Positions 1 through 11,729 are shown, counted from the first letter of the stretch. The stretch is 64,000 nucleotides of DNA from Welwitschia mirabilis (GCA_051453625.1 JBOZIK010000001.1:121077213-121141212), one strand, 5' to 3'. Made by a program: numbers and translations. The notes: a model not told the origin generated them from the sequence alone.

Positions 1-48
1 TTCTTCTTCAATAGCTTGTTTCTTTCCTTCTTCTTCTTCATTTTCATC

Positions 49-1060
49 ATGTCAAGGAAGAAGATTCCTGTTTCAAGAAAGGAAAGAGTAAAGATAAGAA
101 AGAAGAACCCATTTGTGTGACTCTAAGGATAAAGGCAATGTGAACTCAAAGCTTTAATAAGAAGACTCTTGCTCTAGAGAGGGTTATTTTGTAGGACACT
201 TTCAGACATTATTTTAATCTTTTACCTAAGTTGGAAGAGTTAGATTATACTTATATTTTAAATAATCATACTCATGCTTTGGTGAATTTGGTTCAAACGT
301 TTTATTATAATGGTTCCTATTAGCATGAGCAAAATCTATTTGTATCAAATCTGTATGGTATTGAGATTGAGACTGATCTTGAAATGATTTTTAATGCTAC
401 TAGGTTTCCATTAGACTGTGTAGAATATGTGCATGTCTCTTCAATTTTAGTTTTGAATAATTTAGTTTTAAGAAATAAGCTTAATGAAGTTTTGTGTAAA
501 AGATAAGAGGAGTAGCAAACTTCCATTCCCACTAGGTTTTTAAAGTTACTATTCAAGGTACTCTTTCACATTATTTCTAGCAATCTCATTATAAAGCTTG
601 ATCACATCAATGAATTATTTCATTTGTGTGCTTATGTCATGTATTATTATGATCAAAGAATTTAACTTTACTTACCTCAACTGATTTTGCAAAACATGGC
701 TTCCTACACATCTATGAGTTCAACAACACTATCATATGAAGGTACTATTACTAAGATGTATTATTATTAGGCATCTTTACCAAAGATTAAAGATTAAATT
801 CTGGAACTATCAAAGTCATTTGATGAGTCCTCTCTCATCTAGATGAAAATTGTAAAAGGCATCACTCTTATAGCCCTGAATTCTCCTGTTAGATGATTAA
901 ATCACATGTGATCTAGTGATCTTCAAGGGATACCTTCTTAACCAATAAATGGCTAAAACAAATTTCATCTTAATTATCTAAGATAAATAAGGCTCTTATT
1001 AATTTTGGTTTAGAGGTGGCATCCACTTCTTGCAGCAGTGGTAGCATTGGGAAAGTGATG
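49..1060 (+). pseudogene. Decayed ORF, Transposase_32-like (plant retroelement-associated)
   Basis: A basic N-terminus starts at the ATG at 49 (MSRKKIPVSRKERVKIRKK). From 195 a second frame stays in phase to about 880 and reads as protein with stops at 321-323 and at seven or so later places. Segments such as LVNLVQTFYYNGSY, DLEMIFNATRFPL and IIKLDHINELFHLCAYVM match the layout I know for the 'putative plant transposon protein' (Transposase_32) type. Most stops are TAG or TAA, as expected from decayed Gln codons. The tail up to about 1060 is Ser/Gln/Leu-rich with no motif. A copia-type 3' UTR, polypurine tract and LTR start follow directly, so this ORF probably belonged to a non-autonomous LTR element. 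The reading frame is clear; the family name is from memory. Similar ORFs lie at 27.1 and 38.4 kb. Confidence 0.6.
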
Positions 1061-1542
1061 GAATCTAGCTAAATGTGTCTTCATCTTTTCTTCTTTCTTG
1101 TGTCTTCTTCTATTCTTTTTTTCTATGTTCTTGTATCTATTGTGTTTGTGTGTTTGTCGATTCAGGTTTACTCTTATGTACTCTAAACTGATAAATATGT
1201 AAATCATCTTTTTGTTTAATGGTTAAGAAATGTGTTATTTCCATTATGTATGTTTATTATTATTATTATCCTATTCACATACTTTTCACAAGTATTTTTG
1301 TGTATTACTTGTTTTTCTTTTAGAATCAATGATGCCAAAAGAGGTATTAATGCAAAGACTATATGAGATATAATAGTTATACAATTGTATCATTTTAAGA
1401 AAAATGTCAAACTCAAGGAAAGCGAGTCCACATCTCAGGGGGAGGTTATTTTGAATATGTTCTTTAGATTAATAGATTTATCATCATTGAAAAGGAGGAT
1501 ATTATAAGTATAAGGTTTCAATGATGTCAATAGGTGTAAGAA

Positions 1543-1552
1543 NNNNNNNNNN
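1543..1552. other. Assembly gap (10 N)
   Basis: Run of ten N inside the first copia LTR. Its size is probably a convention, not a measured length. Confidence 0.99.
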
Positions 1553-1557
1553 TGGTT

Positions 1558-1820
1558 GTTCCCACTCAAAACAGGATGGACGTCCCCTCTACTTGTGAGT
1601 AAAATGTATTTGTGATACGTTTCAAGCCCAGACGTCCCCACTTAAATAGGGCAAACATGCCCTCTTCTTGCAAGAAACATGACTGAAACTTCTCAGGTGC
1701 AGATGTTCCCACTCAAAATAGGGAAGATGTCCCCTCTACTTGTACGTAAAATGTATCTGTGATAGGTCTCAGGCCCAAATGTTCCCACTCAAATAGGAAA
1801 GACATCCCCTCTTCTTGAAG
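1558..1820 (+). repeat. LTR-internal tandem repeat, about 73-bp units with GTCCCC motifs
   Basis: Four copies of a G[TA][TC]GTYCCCACTCAAATAGG-like core start near 1558, 1633, 1704 and 1781. Each is followed by a CCCCTCTACTTG or CCCTCTTCTTG block. Alternate units are most alike, so the array is a doubled 146-bp repeat. The other LTR carries the same units near 4094, 4169 and 4240. Such repeats in the upstream part of an LTR are common in Sirevirus-type elements, where short palindromic motifs cluster ahead of the promoter. Confidence 0.7.
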
Positions 1821-1920
1821 NNNNNNNNNNNNNNNNNNNNNNNNNNNNNNNNNNNNNNNNNNNNNNNNNNNNNNNNNNNNNNNNNNNNNNNNNNNNNNNN
1901 NNNNNNNNNNNNNNNNNNNN
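1821..1920. other. Assembly gap (100 N)
   Basis: Exactly 100 N. It separates the truncated LTR on the left from the copia pol fragment on the right, so the junction between the two elements is not observed. Confidence 0.99.
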
Positions 1921-1924
1921 GATT

Positions 1925-3662
1925 TTTAATTAAGATATAAATAAAGTTAAAGAATCTATTCATGTCAAAATTTTAGAGACTGATAATGATAGTAAGACAA
2001 TTAGAGATGATGAGGATGAGTCCATACCCACAACTAACAAAGGTGCTTAAGGTAATCAGTAAAATATTACTAGCAAAGCTGATGAGGAAGACATTGATGA
2101 TACTTGAAGCCTACTTCTTCATGCAAATGTTCTTCTCTACCTCTCAAAATAAAAAGAGATCATCCAACTAATCAAATCATTGGGAATCTAGATTCAGGAA
2201 TAAGCACTAAATGAGGCATGAATAATATTTATGCTCATTTTTGTTTTGTATCTCACATTAAACCTAGAAATATAGTCGAAGCAAAGCAACATGAGGAATG
2301 ATTGGAAAAAGAAATGGAGTATGGAACTTAGTGCCAAGACCATAAGGTAAGAACATTATTGGTATAAAATATGTTTATAAAAATAAATTAGATGAATTAG
2401 ACATAATAGTTTAGAATAAAGCTAGATTGGTAGCACAAGGATATAGTCAACAAGATGGCATGGACTACAGTGAGACCTATGCTCCAGTAGTTATGCTTGA
2501 ATCTATTAGATTACTATTAGCTTATGCTTGTGCTATAAACATTAAACGTTTTTCAATGGATGTAAAGAGTGATTTTTTAAATAGTTATATTGGAAAAGAA
2601 GTTTATGTTAAGCATCCTCTAGGGTTCATTGATTCCAATAATCCAGATCATGTGTTCAAGCCTAAAAAGGCTCTATATGGTCTCAAGCAAGATTCTAGAG
2701 CTTGATATGAAAGGTTATTAAATTTTCTATTAGAAAATGGTTTTAAAACTGGTAACTCTGATTCCATTTTATTTATTAAAAGAACTAATAAAGATACTCT
2801 TATTCTACAAATATGTGTTGATGACATAGTTTTTGAGGCTACCAATGAAAAACTAACACTTGAATTTTCTAAAGATATGCAAAGGGAATTCGAAATGAGT
2901 ATGCTTGAAGAAATCAAATTTTTCTAAGGTTTGCAGATTAAATAGCTTAAGAATGATACTTTTCTTAGTCAATCAAAGTATGTCAGAGAGCCTCTAAAGA
3001 AGTACAAACTCAATCAAGTAAAAGAGGTTTGGACTTCCATGTTCACATCTACAAAAATCAACAAGGATGAATCAGGTAAACCTGTAAATCAAATCATGTA
3101 TTAATGTATGATTAGTAGTTTATGATATTTAAAATCCAATAGACCTAATATTGCATTAAGTATTGGTATATGTGCTCAATATCAATCCAATCCTAAGGAA
3201 TCTCATCTCTCTTTAGTTAAAAGAATTTTTTTATTATCTTAAACATACAAGTAATTTTGGTATTGGTTTTCTAAGGATAATTTACTTGATCTACTTGGGT
3301 ATAGTGATGTAGATAGGGCCAGATGCATAAATGATAGGAAAAGTACAAGTAAATCATGTTACTGTCTTGGAAATCATATTGTTGCTTAAGGCTCTAAGAA
3401 ACAAAGCTCAATATCTCTCTTTCCAGCTGAGGCCAAGTACATACCTATTAGAGCCTGCTACACTTAATTGTTATGGATGATGCATACCTTATGTGATTAT
3501 AGAGTTGAGATGTTTATCAGAGAACATGTTTAAAGAGGCATAATCAAACTTGATCATGTGTCTACAGAGAAACAACTTGCTAACTTATTTACAAAGCCTC
3601 TTTTAGAAGTGATATTTCAGCTTTTAAGGGTTGATTTAAGCATAGAAACATGTCCAACCGAG
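1925..3662 (+). pseudogene. Copia pol fragment: integrase-RT linker, reverse transcriptase, RNase H
   Basis: The stretch 1950-2300 reads as the acidic linker between integrase and RT (ESIHVKILETD...DDEDES). RT follows in one main frame: ARLVAQGYSQQDGMDYSETY, FSMDVKSDFLNSYI, PDHVFKPKKALYGLKQ and the active-site box at 2814-2825, which reads CVDD instead of YVDD. Both aspartates remain; Tyr became Cys. RNase H shows LGYSDVDRARC (from about 3294), and the C-terminal signature STEKQLANLFTKPL ends near 3605. Stops at 2703, 2926 and elsewhere, mostly at Gln or Trp positions, kill it. Gag, protease and the integrase core are missing to the left, where a gap intervenes. The close match to long-spacer plant copia pol, plus the double polypurine tract downstream, points to a Sirevirus-like element. 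Confidence 0.9.
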
Positions 3663-3722
3663 GTATGATTTTTGTATAACATCAATACCAAAATTTGTAC
3701 ATATTCATCATTCTTGTTTAAG

Positions 3723-3989
3723 GGTTAATATAATATCTGTTCTTTCCATTATGTATGTTTATTATTATCCTATTCACATGCTTTTCACAGGTATTTTTGT
3801 GTATTATTTATTTTCTTTCAGAATCAATAATCCAAAAAATGGGAGTAATGCTAATCTAATATGAGATACAATAGTTGTATTATTGTATCATTTTAATAGG
3901 AATGTCAAACTCAGGGGAAGCTAGTTATCAAATTTAGNNNNNNNNNNTCTTCAAACAAGCGGATTTGTCATCATTGAAAAAGGGAAGAT
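3723..3989 (+). mobile_element. Copia 3' UTR and polypurine tract (copy 2)
   Basis: Second copy of the 3' UTR seen at 1221-1502, here directly downstream of the copia RNase H, its natural place. It ends in the purine run AAAAAGGGAAGAT at 3977-3989, the primer site for plus-strand DNA synthesis. An upstream CTCAGGGGAAG at about 3910 is the second purine tract. A 10-base gap at 3938-3947 lies between them. Confidence 0.8.
3938..3947. other. Assembly gap (10 N)
   Basis: Ten N inside the copia 3' UTR, close to the position of the 10-N gap in the first copy. The local repeat probably caused both. Confidence 0.99.
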
Positions 3990-5145
3990 TGTAAGCATAA
4001 GATTTCAATGATGCCAACAAGCATAATATCAAGTAGTAAAGATGGCAATCATTCATTACAGTCACATTCAAAAGTTAACTTTTGTATGCGAATGTCCCAC
4101 TCAAAATAGAGCAGACATCCCCTTTACTTATGGGTAAAATGTATCTATGATAGGTCTTAGGGTTGAATGTCCCCACTCAAACAAGGTAGATGTCCCCTCT
4201 CCTTGTAGGAAACATGACTGACAGTTCTCAGATGTGAACGTCCCCACTCTAAACATCCCGGACATCCCCCCGTTATTTAGTTTTTTCCTAGTCTACACTT
4301 GTGGCAGGTGCAAACCTCCGTCCCTTTCTAAGGCAAATGTCCCTACACACCCACCAGTGTAGATGTGTGCATTACTTTAAAGGTGGACATTTGCCCCTTA
4401 GAAGTGAGGATGTCACCAATTTTAAAGGTGAATGTCCTCCCTTTGAATCATTAGGTAAAAATAGTCTTCTTCAAGTGAATGTGCGACGGTTTCCCATATC
4501 TATTCTCTTCTGGTGTACTATTAAATCATATTAGAAACATAAATTTGATTGGAATATCAGATTATCATGTCTTGGAATCATCATTTAGGGTTTCCCTTCA
4601 ACAGCTATTTTTCCCTTTTCTTTAAAAGGGGTAAAACCTGTTTTGTTAGGGATTCTGGAATACACACGCATATACAATTCTATGAAGTGAGCTAAAACCA
4701 ATCTTTGGTGATCTGTGTGTACTTGGTGATCCTATCTTGTGTAATTCTTTGGATTAGGTCCTACACTGTTGCATCTGTGCTTGAGGCACAACTAGTTTTT
4801 CTTCCATTTTTCTTGTGGTTGAGTCTGAGCCTTTGAAAGACTCCAAGTGTGGAAGGTTGATGATAAGCCTAGAAAATCATCACTATTGTAAAAGGAGTTG
4901 ATGATTAGCTAGAAAATCATAAGTTTAAGAGTGATAAGGGAACAAAAAAAAAGGACATCCTGTCTCTCCTTGAAGAGTGGAATAGGCATGTTGCCGAACC
5001 ACTATAAATCTTATCAGCTAATTATTTTTCTATTTTGCTATTTTTCTCAGATATAGTTTTCATTTACAAAGCTGATTAATTTTATTTAATAATAGGTTTT
5101 TGATTTAAAATTTATCATTATTCTTATTCACCCTTCTCTAGAAAT
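3990..5145 (+). mobile_element. Copia 3' LTR (copy 2)
   Basis: The LTR begins TGTAAGCATAAG at 3990, directly behind the polypurine tract. It holds the GTCCCC repeat units (4094-4260), a CTTTAAAAGG box in a near-palindrome at 4613-4631 that could be promoter sequence, and a 3' part ending in CCCTTCTCTAG near 5140. The right end is uncertain because no primer-binding site follows and I could not identify a target-site duplication. A 77-codon open frame at 4301-4534 lies wholly inside the LTR and has no recognisable product. Confidence 0.65.
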
Positions 5146-7072
5146 TTTAGTTAATTTTTTAGAAAATATTATTATATCATTATTTCTAGATTATGTGAAG
5201 GATGCAAGATTTGAAACACTTCGAAAGAAATAAATAGTATCTTAGAATATTTGGCAAATCTTCAAGAATAATATGTTTCTAGTTTTAATGAAATCCTTAA
5301 AAGGATTATGGGTTTACTTAGTGAAATTAAATCCTATCACGCTTATTATGGTAATTTATTTATCCATCCACTGTGTAGCCATGATTACTGGCCGTGAATG
5401 AGAACTAGCCATCTAGTAGTCCGCAAGGTTATGGAGGCAAGATAAGGCATGATGACATGATTCTTATGCATAGGAATTATCTAGAACTTGGAATGCACCT
5501 TCATATGGCAACTAAGGTCAGGTGTAATTATCTTATAAAGCCAAAACAATCCTTTTACTTAGGGGTTATGGGCTGAAATCCTAATACAACTTTAGGGTGG
5601 AAACATCTATTGCTCATTACAAATAGTAGCTAATATATGGTAAGGTTGTCTGTGTCTTACAACATAGTAGCCCTATCTAAGATGAATTCATAATGATCAC
5701 TAATTATTCTAATAAAGGATTAAGTGAGGACTTCATGGTGGAAGGTATTTCACTTCTTTTATATGAGTGTTTAACTCCTTAAATGGCCTGTATGTGACAC
5801 AATGGATGAATGAAATCCTATGATGGACTCTATAGGCCTAGGATTTTAGCACCAAATTTCAAGTTTTCATTTACTTTATGTAGGGAAAGGGTGTTAGACT
5901 TTGATATTAACCTTCAAAACATCCAAAATACATAGTAAACATTAACATTAAGGAGAATGTAATAAGGCTTAAAAGAGAGTACAACTTAGCAGAAAAAAGA
6001 GAAAGAGAAAGAGAAAGAGAGATATTATGTAACTCCTAGTACATCATTGTAACCAAACATAAACCCTTTAAAATTAATTAAAAAAATTTTAACAATCTTT
6101 TGTTGTATGATCCTTGAATGGTATAAAACCACTTTTGTAGTCTTTTCTTTGTCCACTAATCATAAGTTATACAAGGACATGCATGAAGGTCTAAATAAAA
6201 ATATATGCTATAGAATAATCTAATTCTAAGAAGGCATTGATAAAACTAAGCAAGGCTCATCTGACTAATTCTTGAATAGCTAAGGAAGATAATTAACCTC
6301 TAAATAAATTTTTCTACCTAAGTATAAGCTTCAAAAATTAATACTTATAAAATAATAACCTTAAATTTAGAAAAGTATTAGTTATTAACTTTTTGAAAAA
6401 TATGATTGCATCAGTGTTTCTAAATTGCGTGTAGTTTGAAACAGTTTTAAAGAAATAAATAATTTCTTAAAAGTGTTGGTAAATCTTTAAGAGAAATATG
6501 CTTTCAGTTTAGATGAAAGCCTGAAAAGGATATCAGTCCCATATTCAAGCAGTTTGTACCATAAAACAACTAATGAAGCTATGCTAGAAACTATCTTTAT
6601 TATTGTATAAAGAGTAGGTAGTACCTATGTATTCCATATCAAGAATCCTTCTTCCAATAGGTATACTTTAATGGAGAAGATACTGTAAAAAGTATTATTA
6701 TTTTGATAAGATAAGTGCTACTATTTTGATAAGGTAGGTAATTTTTAAATTCTTGGAGCTCTTAATATTCATTGACTCTCTGAGTATAAGGTATGTCATT
6801 ATTATTACAATGATTATTAATGAGTATATTTTTTCAAAAGCATATGATAGGATGTTTTCCACTTTCTATTAATAAAAAGGACTATCATTTTTTTAATTAT
6901 GTTAGGTTTATAAGCAAAACATAATTAACTTAAACATGAAATACATTGAAAATTTAAGGGGAAATAACTCTTAATTTTTTTTTGTTTTTTTCTTTATTCT
7001 CCCCACTTGCCATGCCCACCAAAATGGTAGTGTTTGAATCACCATTAGATTTAGAAAAGGTTTATCATAAAC
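5146..7072. other. AT-rich spacer, no gene seen; contains a diverged duplication
   Basis: No readable protein on either strand. The stretch 5160-5310 (TTTCTAGATTATGTGAAGG, then GAAAGAAATAAATAG and AATCTTCAAGAATAATATG) recurs in diverged form at about 6400-6540 (TTTCTAAATTGCGTGTAG, AAAGAAATAAATAA, AATCTTTAAGAGAAATATG). A short GAGAAA repeat lies at about 5997-6022. The region may be old transposon sequence, but nothing assigns it. Confidence 0.5.
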
Positions 7073-7818
7073 TCGATTAATTCTTTGAGAAAATACATGA
7101 AAGTAAAACCACAACCCTACTATACTAATATGCTGTCAATCAAGATCTTAATGAAAAATCTAAAAGTGTCATTTAATGCAACCATCATGGAACTACATCC
7201 TATAATATAATAGAAGAGATATAAAAATTATTCTAAATAATATTTTTATAAATCCTTAAATCTTGACTTTCATTAATAACAAAGACTAATTAATAGGATG
7301 GATATCTTTTCAGCTTGATCTATTTTTTAGATAAGTAGGTTTTAATTATTCAAAAACTAAGTTATGCCATTATCCTATGGAGTCATAATAACTAGCTAAT
7401 CACTTAACACAGAGGGAGGTACCTTATAGAAAGAATGTAAAAAGGCTATACCTACCTCTCTCCCCCTTAAGATACCATTATAATTGTAAAGTTTTCTTAT
7501 AAAACCCATTGATTCTTTGAGAAAATACATGAAAGTAAAACCAAAATCCTACTAAACTAATATGCTACTAGCTAAGATTTTAAAGAAAAAACTAAAGTGT
7601 CATTTAATGTAATCATCATGAAACTACGTCTCATAATATAATGGAAGAGATATAAAAATTATTCTAACTAGTATTCTATAAATCCTTGAATCTTTACTTT
7701 TATTAATGACATAGACTAGTTAATTTGATTGGTATGTTTCCAGCTTGATATATTCTTTAGATAAGTAAGTTTTAATTATTCAAAAACTAAGTTATACCAT
7801 CATCCTATGGGGTTAAAA
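7073..7818. repeat. Direct duplication of about 320 bp (7073-7397 and 7506-7818)
   Basis: Both halves start ATTCTTTGAGAAAATACATG, share AGTGTCATTTAATG, AATATAATAGAAGAGATATA and GATAAGTAGGTTTTAATTATT (small differences), and end near CATCCTATGG. They are offset by about 430 bp and differ mainly by transitions, so the duplication is old. It lies at the 3' side of the minus-strand LINE that follows and could be part of its tail, but I cannot read a convincing protein in it. Confidence 0.75.
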
Positions 7819-7899
7819 CAATTAGCTATGATAATATGAAAACATGAAGTATCTTTTTAATTTACTTATAACTCGAAGTAGTAGGATCTTATTAAGAAG

Positions 7900-10350
7900 A
7901 ATAATAGATAAAACATTCTTACAAAGTAAGTATGTACCAAGTATTTTGAGTTTTTTATTTTTTCATGTGTGTACTTTAGAAACCAATTTATTAATAGCAA
8001 AGTTCTAAATCTATGTAGAATTACCTTGAAAAGAAAATGAAATCCTAAGAATTTTAATCATCTTATCATCTTGAATAATTTTTCATTATTTAGAGAGAAC
8101 TCATGCACAATTTAAAAAAAAGGTAAATATTATATATTTCTTCAAATTTATCTTAGAATGAAAGAGATAATAAAAAAGAACCATCCTAAAGAGTAGAAAA
8201 TTTATTATAGCTTGATAATTCTTAATAAAAAAAAGGAGTCATTTGCTAAGTTTATGTTGTTTTGGATTTTAATCAATATGAATACCATGAATGAGATTCT
8301 CCTAGTAATCCTTCTAAATTGAGTAATATGAAAACTTTATTGTAGTAATAAAAAGATAGAAATCAATAAATAACTTTACCTCAAAATATCTTTAGTGGAA
8401 AATGTTAAACTGAAAACTCCTACAGGGAAAACGCAATAATTTTCATCCTTGAAGAAATAATGTACCTAGGAATGAAAGCCTTTTAAAATCCTAGGTTTTC
8501 CATGCAATCTAAGATAAAGTTTCATTCAATTCTATCTTAATATTTTACATAATTAAATTTTAGAAAGGCAATATCTTGGTTAATATGATTTTCCCATGCT
8601 AGACATTTTCAAGAAGATAAAATAATATTAAGAACATATTTACTTTAATAAAATCACTTTACTTAACATAAATAATATTAGGTAGGACATGCTTCATTCT
8701 TTTAGTTGAACATTTAGCTAAGATTATATACAAGACATTGAGGAAAGTAATTAGCCTCCAATTTAACACAGAATAAAAATCATTTAATTTTAATATAATA
8801 CAAATTACACTTTACTTAAGTTATAGACTAAATATGCCTTTATGTAAGGCTTATTAAACTACCTCGAAGTAAGCTTTCCTATGAATATCCTAATTCTTTT
8901 TATAAAATTATATAGAAAAACATTCATTATTGGAGTTTTATCATTCATCAATTTAAATCTAGCCACTTTCAAGTCATCATTTATAATATCTCTTTCTAAA
9001 ATTGGATGATGAACTTTTAAGATTTTCTAGGAAATAAAGTTACTATTTTGATCAAAGGATGCTAACAAAAATCATATGATTTAAAGACTTAGTAAAAATA
9101 TTATATAAGTAATTAATAAGATATTAAGGATTAAATTATAAATTTCCATCAAATTTAAGTTTACCTAATTAAAAAGAAGAAGAATCTCTCTTAAGAAACT
9201 TAAAAAATTCTTTACTAGAAATTCTACTCCTTATACTAGAACCTTTAGAAAAGTAGATTTCCTAGGAATTTATACAACTATTGACTTTTAAAAAACTACC
9301 TATGAAGAGATGATTTTTTATTTAAAAAAATCTTATTTAATAATAATAAAAACTAATAACATATGACATGAAATGATTTAATATACTTCTCTAATATTAA
9401 ATCCACCATGTAATCCAACTAATATTGCCACTTGGATGAAGCTTTGTGTTCCATAAAATTTGAAAAATAATTTTACCTAGTTTAGACACTTCCATGCAAT
9501 CTATAGAGAAAAGAGTAATTTCACTTATATAAATGCTTGAATTTACACTTTAAATAAATGGCTTCCATGCAATCTATAGAGAAAAGAGTAATTTCACTTA
9601 TATAAATGCTTGAATTTACATTTTAAAAAAATGGCATGATGTTATAGTAATGGGTACTTATTATAGATTTTAATAGAAGCATTATGATTTAGGTAGAAGC
9701 AAAATAAAAATAAAATCTATTAAGAAATTAAAGAATAATAGCATTTTCTAATTAAAAAATTAATAAGTATAAAGGAATCCTTAAGTAGAATATTAATACT
9801 ACTAAAGACAACTAATATAATATGGATTCTCTAATTAATTCATATGAAAAGAGGAACATTCAATGTTATTAAAAAAATTCTCTATCATATTAAAATATCC
9901 ATTAAGAACATAAGAACATTTGAAAGAGATCAAGTTAACTTTAAGCATAAGACAACTCTATCAAAATATTCATTTGAAGCATAAATGTAGTAGATCTAAA
10001 AAACTCTAGGAGGGGAAGAAAGAAGCATCTAGTTACATTTGTTATAACAATCATGATAAGTTTTAACTACTTTAGAGTGCCAAGATAAGTGAAGAATGAT
10101 AGATGAAATGATGAATGATAGAAGAATGACTTATAACAATATAATATTTTTTTTTGCTAAACATAATACTAATTTTTTAAGTAACTTTTTAACAAAAGTG
10201 ATTTATTATTTAAATATTTTAACCTTTTACAATAATATAAAATTAGAAGATAAGGACATTAGTAAATGAAATTTAACTCTTCTTCTTCAAAGTGTATCTA
10301 TAAGCCCTAGACATTTCAAAAATCTATAGTACTAAATACATTGATGATAA
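7900..10350 (-). pseudogene. L1-type LINE ORF2 remnant (endonuclease start and reverse transcriptase)
   Basis: Read on the minus strand, a decayed endonuclease start (a WNVRGL-like stretch with stops) lies near 10300-10340. RT motifs follow at lower coordinates: NDDLKVARFKLMNDKTP...NFIKRIRIFIG (about 8890-9000), a TFLNVLYIILAKCSTKRMKH segment (8650-8770) matching the plant L1 'RPI-LLNV-YKI-AK-L--R' block, and at 8238-8246 the active-site box reading AND where the family has ADD. Loss of the first catalytic Asp (GAT to AAT) plus many stops and shifts makes it dead. The middle, 9000-10250, is too decayed for me to read. Assignment rests on motif order. Confidence 0.6.
9490..9637. repeat. Tandem duplication, 73-bp unit, two copies
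   Basis: TCCATGCAATCTATAGAG starts at 9491 and again at 9564. The two units are almost identical over about 73 bp, so this is a much younger event than the surrounding decay. It lies within the LINE remnant. Confidence 0.9.
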
Positions 10351-10559
10351 AGTTCCTATCCTATAAGATAAATCCACCATTAAGTTATAATCAAGGTCCA
10401 TGTGATTTTTTAGTTTTCTCCTAAAACCAAAAATGGATTAGTGGTTTGGATATGGTTCTATAAGACTTTTGTGATAAGATAGCTACTTTAAATAAGAACT
10501 TATCTTTCTTTGAAGGTCCATTAGGACTACGTCCTTTAAGTCTTATATATTCATTTGCT

Positions 10560-11050
10560 TATTATTTTTAGGGAATTATTAGAAAATTCATTTGTTGTAT
10601 GTTCTTTTTACTATAATTAAAGTATTTTGGTCATAAATAAATCTTTAAAGTTTAATAGTAAACTTCTTATGAAGTTTTTAAAGTTTATTAGTGAACTTCT
10701 TCAAATATATATTAATGAAGTAGATTAAAAATTCATTACTAAGCTTATTCCATTGTAAGAAGGAATAATGGTTAAATAAATAACCTTCTCTATGACAATA
10801 GTTGTAGGAATTTAGAAGATTAATGTAAATAACATGTTGCTAGTTAGTAAGAAAACCAACTTTAAGTGATAAAACTTTCTTTTCATTATTAAAATGTATA
10901 TCAATGAAATATGTTATTCTTGATTCAATGAAAAAAAAAGGGTTTTGAATATCAATAACTAATTCAATATCTACAAATCAAGGCATGTTTCCATTAAGAT
11001 TAAAATTTGGTTTCCATTATTGAACTTTAGAACCCATGCCTCTGTAACCT
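10560..11050 (-). pseudogene. Possible LINE ORF1 remnant with degenerate zinc knuckle
   Basis: On the minus strand the frame LKVGFLTN...INLLNSYNYCHREGYL runs over roughly 10764-10880. At 10764-10805 the spacing of a C-x2-C-x4-H-x4-C knuckle is kept, but three of the four ligands read Tyr (Y-x2-C-x4-Y-x4-Y). This is what CAT-to-TAT and TGT-to-TAT transitions give. The position upstream of ORF2 fits a plant L1 ORF1, which ends in a CCHC finger. No other ORF1 motif is readable. Confidence 0.4.
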
Positions 11051-11720
11051 TTAATTCATGTAATTTTAAGATATTTTAAATAACATGTAAATTACCAACA
11101 ATTTCTTTCACTTTCATATTATAGTTAAACAATAAGTTTCTAGACGTTTTTCTAAATTTATTACTATAAATATCTCTAACTGTTTTTAAAATGAATGCTC
11201 TAATCCAAAACTACCTTGAATAAGTTTCTATCTTATAATTAAGATTTATGCCTTTGATCCATAATTTTATTTCAATTATATGTTCATTGATTACATCACT
11301 AATTTCACTCACAACATAACTCAAACCACTACTTCAAAATACTACATGATAGGTTGTTATTTAGCTTACTAGATTACTAACAATAATAACACATGACTAT
11401 ACGTTGTTATAATAGCACATAACTATATATAAATATTAAATAAAATAATATTTATATTTTATTAATTTTTATTTATAAAAAAACATTTTTGAAGGAGAAA
11501 AGATGATTACTTATTTCTTATAAAATGAAAGCATTATAATAAAGTTAAAATGCATTACATCATATATGATTTCATATTTAAAGGGGAATGATAATGGAAA
11601 AAAATAAATATTATACTTTGATATAAAAAACATTTTTTGGGGAGCTATCAACATCAAAATTGATAATATGAATAAATATTTTAATGAAAATAAAAATAAG
11701 TTAAAAATAGAATGTATTTT
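11051..11720. other. AT-rich spacer, nothing identified
   Basis: No protein, RNA or repeat pattern recognised apart from long A/T runs. It probably belongs to the 5' part of the neighbouring LINE or to older debris. Confidence 0.5.
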
Positions 11721-11729
11721 TTTAACACT

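Larger units (their letters stand above)
1221..1820 (+). mobile_element. Copia 3' UTR, polypurine tract and start of 3' LTR (copy 1)
   Basis: This stretch is repeated at 3723-4270 with the same order: TTCCATTATGTATGTTTATT, a TATTTTTGTGTATTA block, a G-rich purine run (about 1437-1446), then AAAAGGAGGAT at 1490-1500 just before TATAAGTATAAGG at 1503. The second copy reads TGTAAGCATAAGA at the same place, so 1503 is the LTR start with G-to-A and C-to-T changes. Two purine tracts in series before the LTR fit the multiple polypurine tracts known from Sirevirus-type copia elements. A 10-base gap (1543-1552) and a 100-base gap (1821-1920) break the LTR. It follows a Transposase_32-like ORF instead of pol. 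Confidence 0.65.

Noticed and set aside
320-556. Minus-strand 78-aa frame
   Set aside because: Shadow of the plus-strand Transposase_32-like pseudogene, which reads collinearly through it.
4301-4534. 77-aa frame starting MAGANLRPFLRQM
   Set aside because: Contained in the copia 3' LTR, with the GTCCCC repeat sequence in it; no partner or motif.
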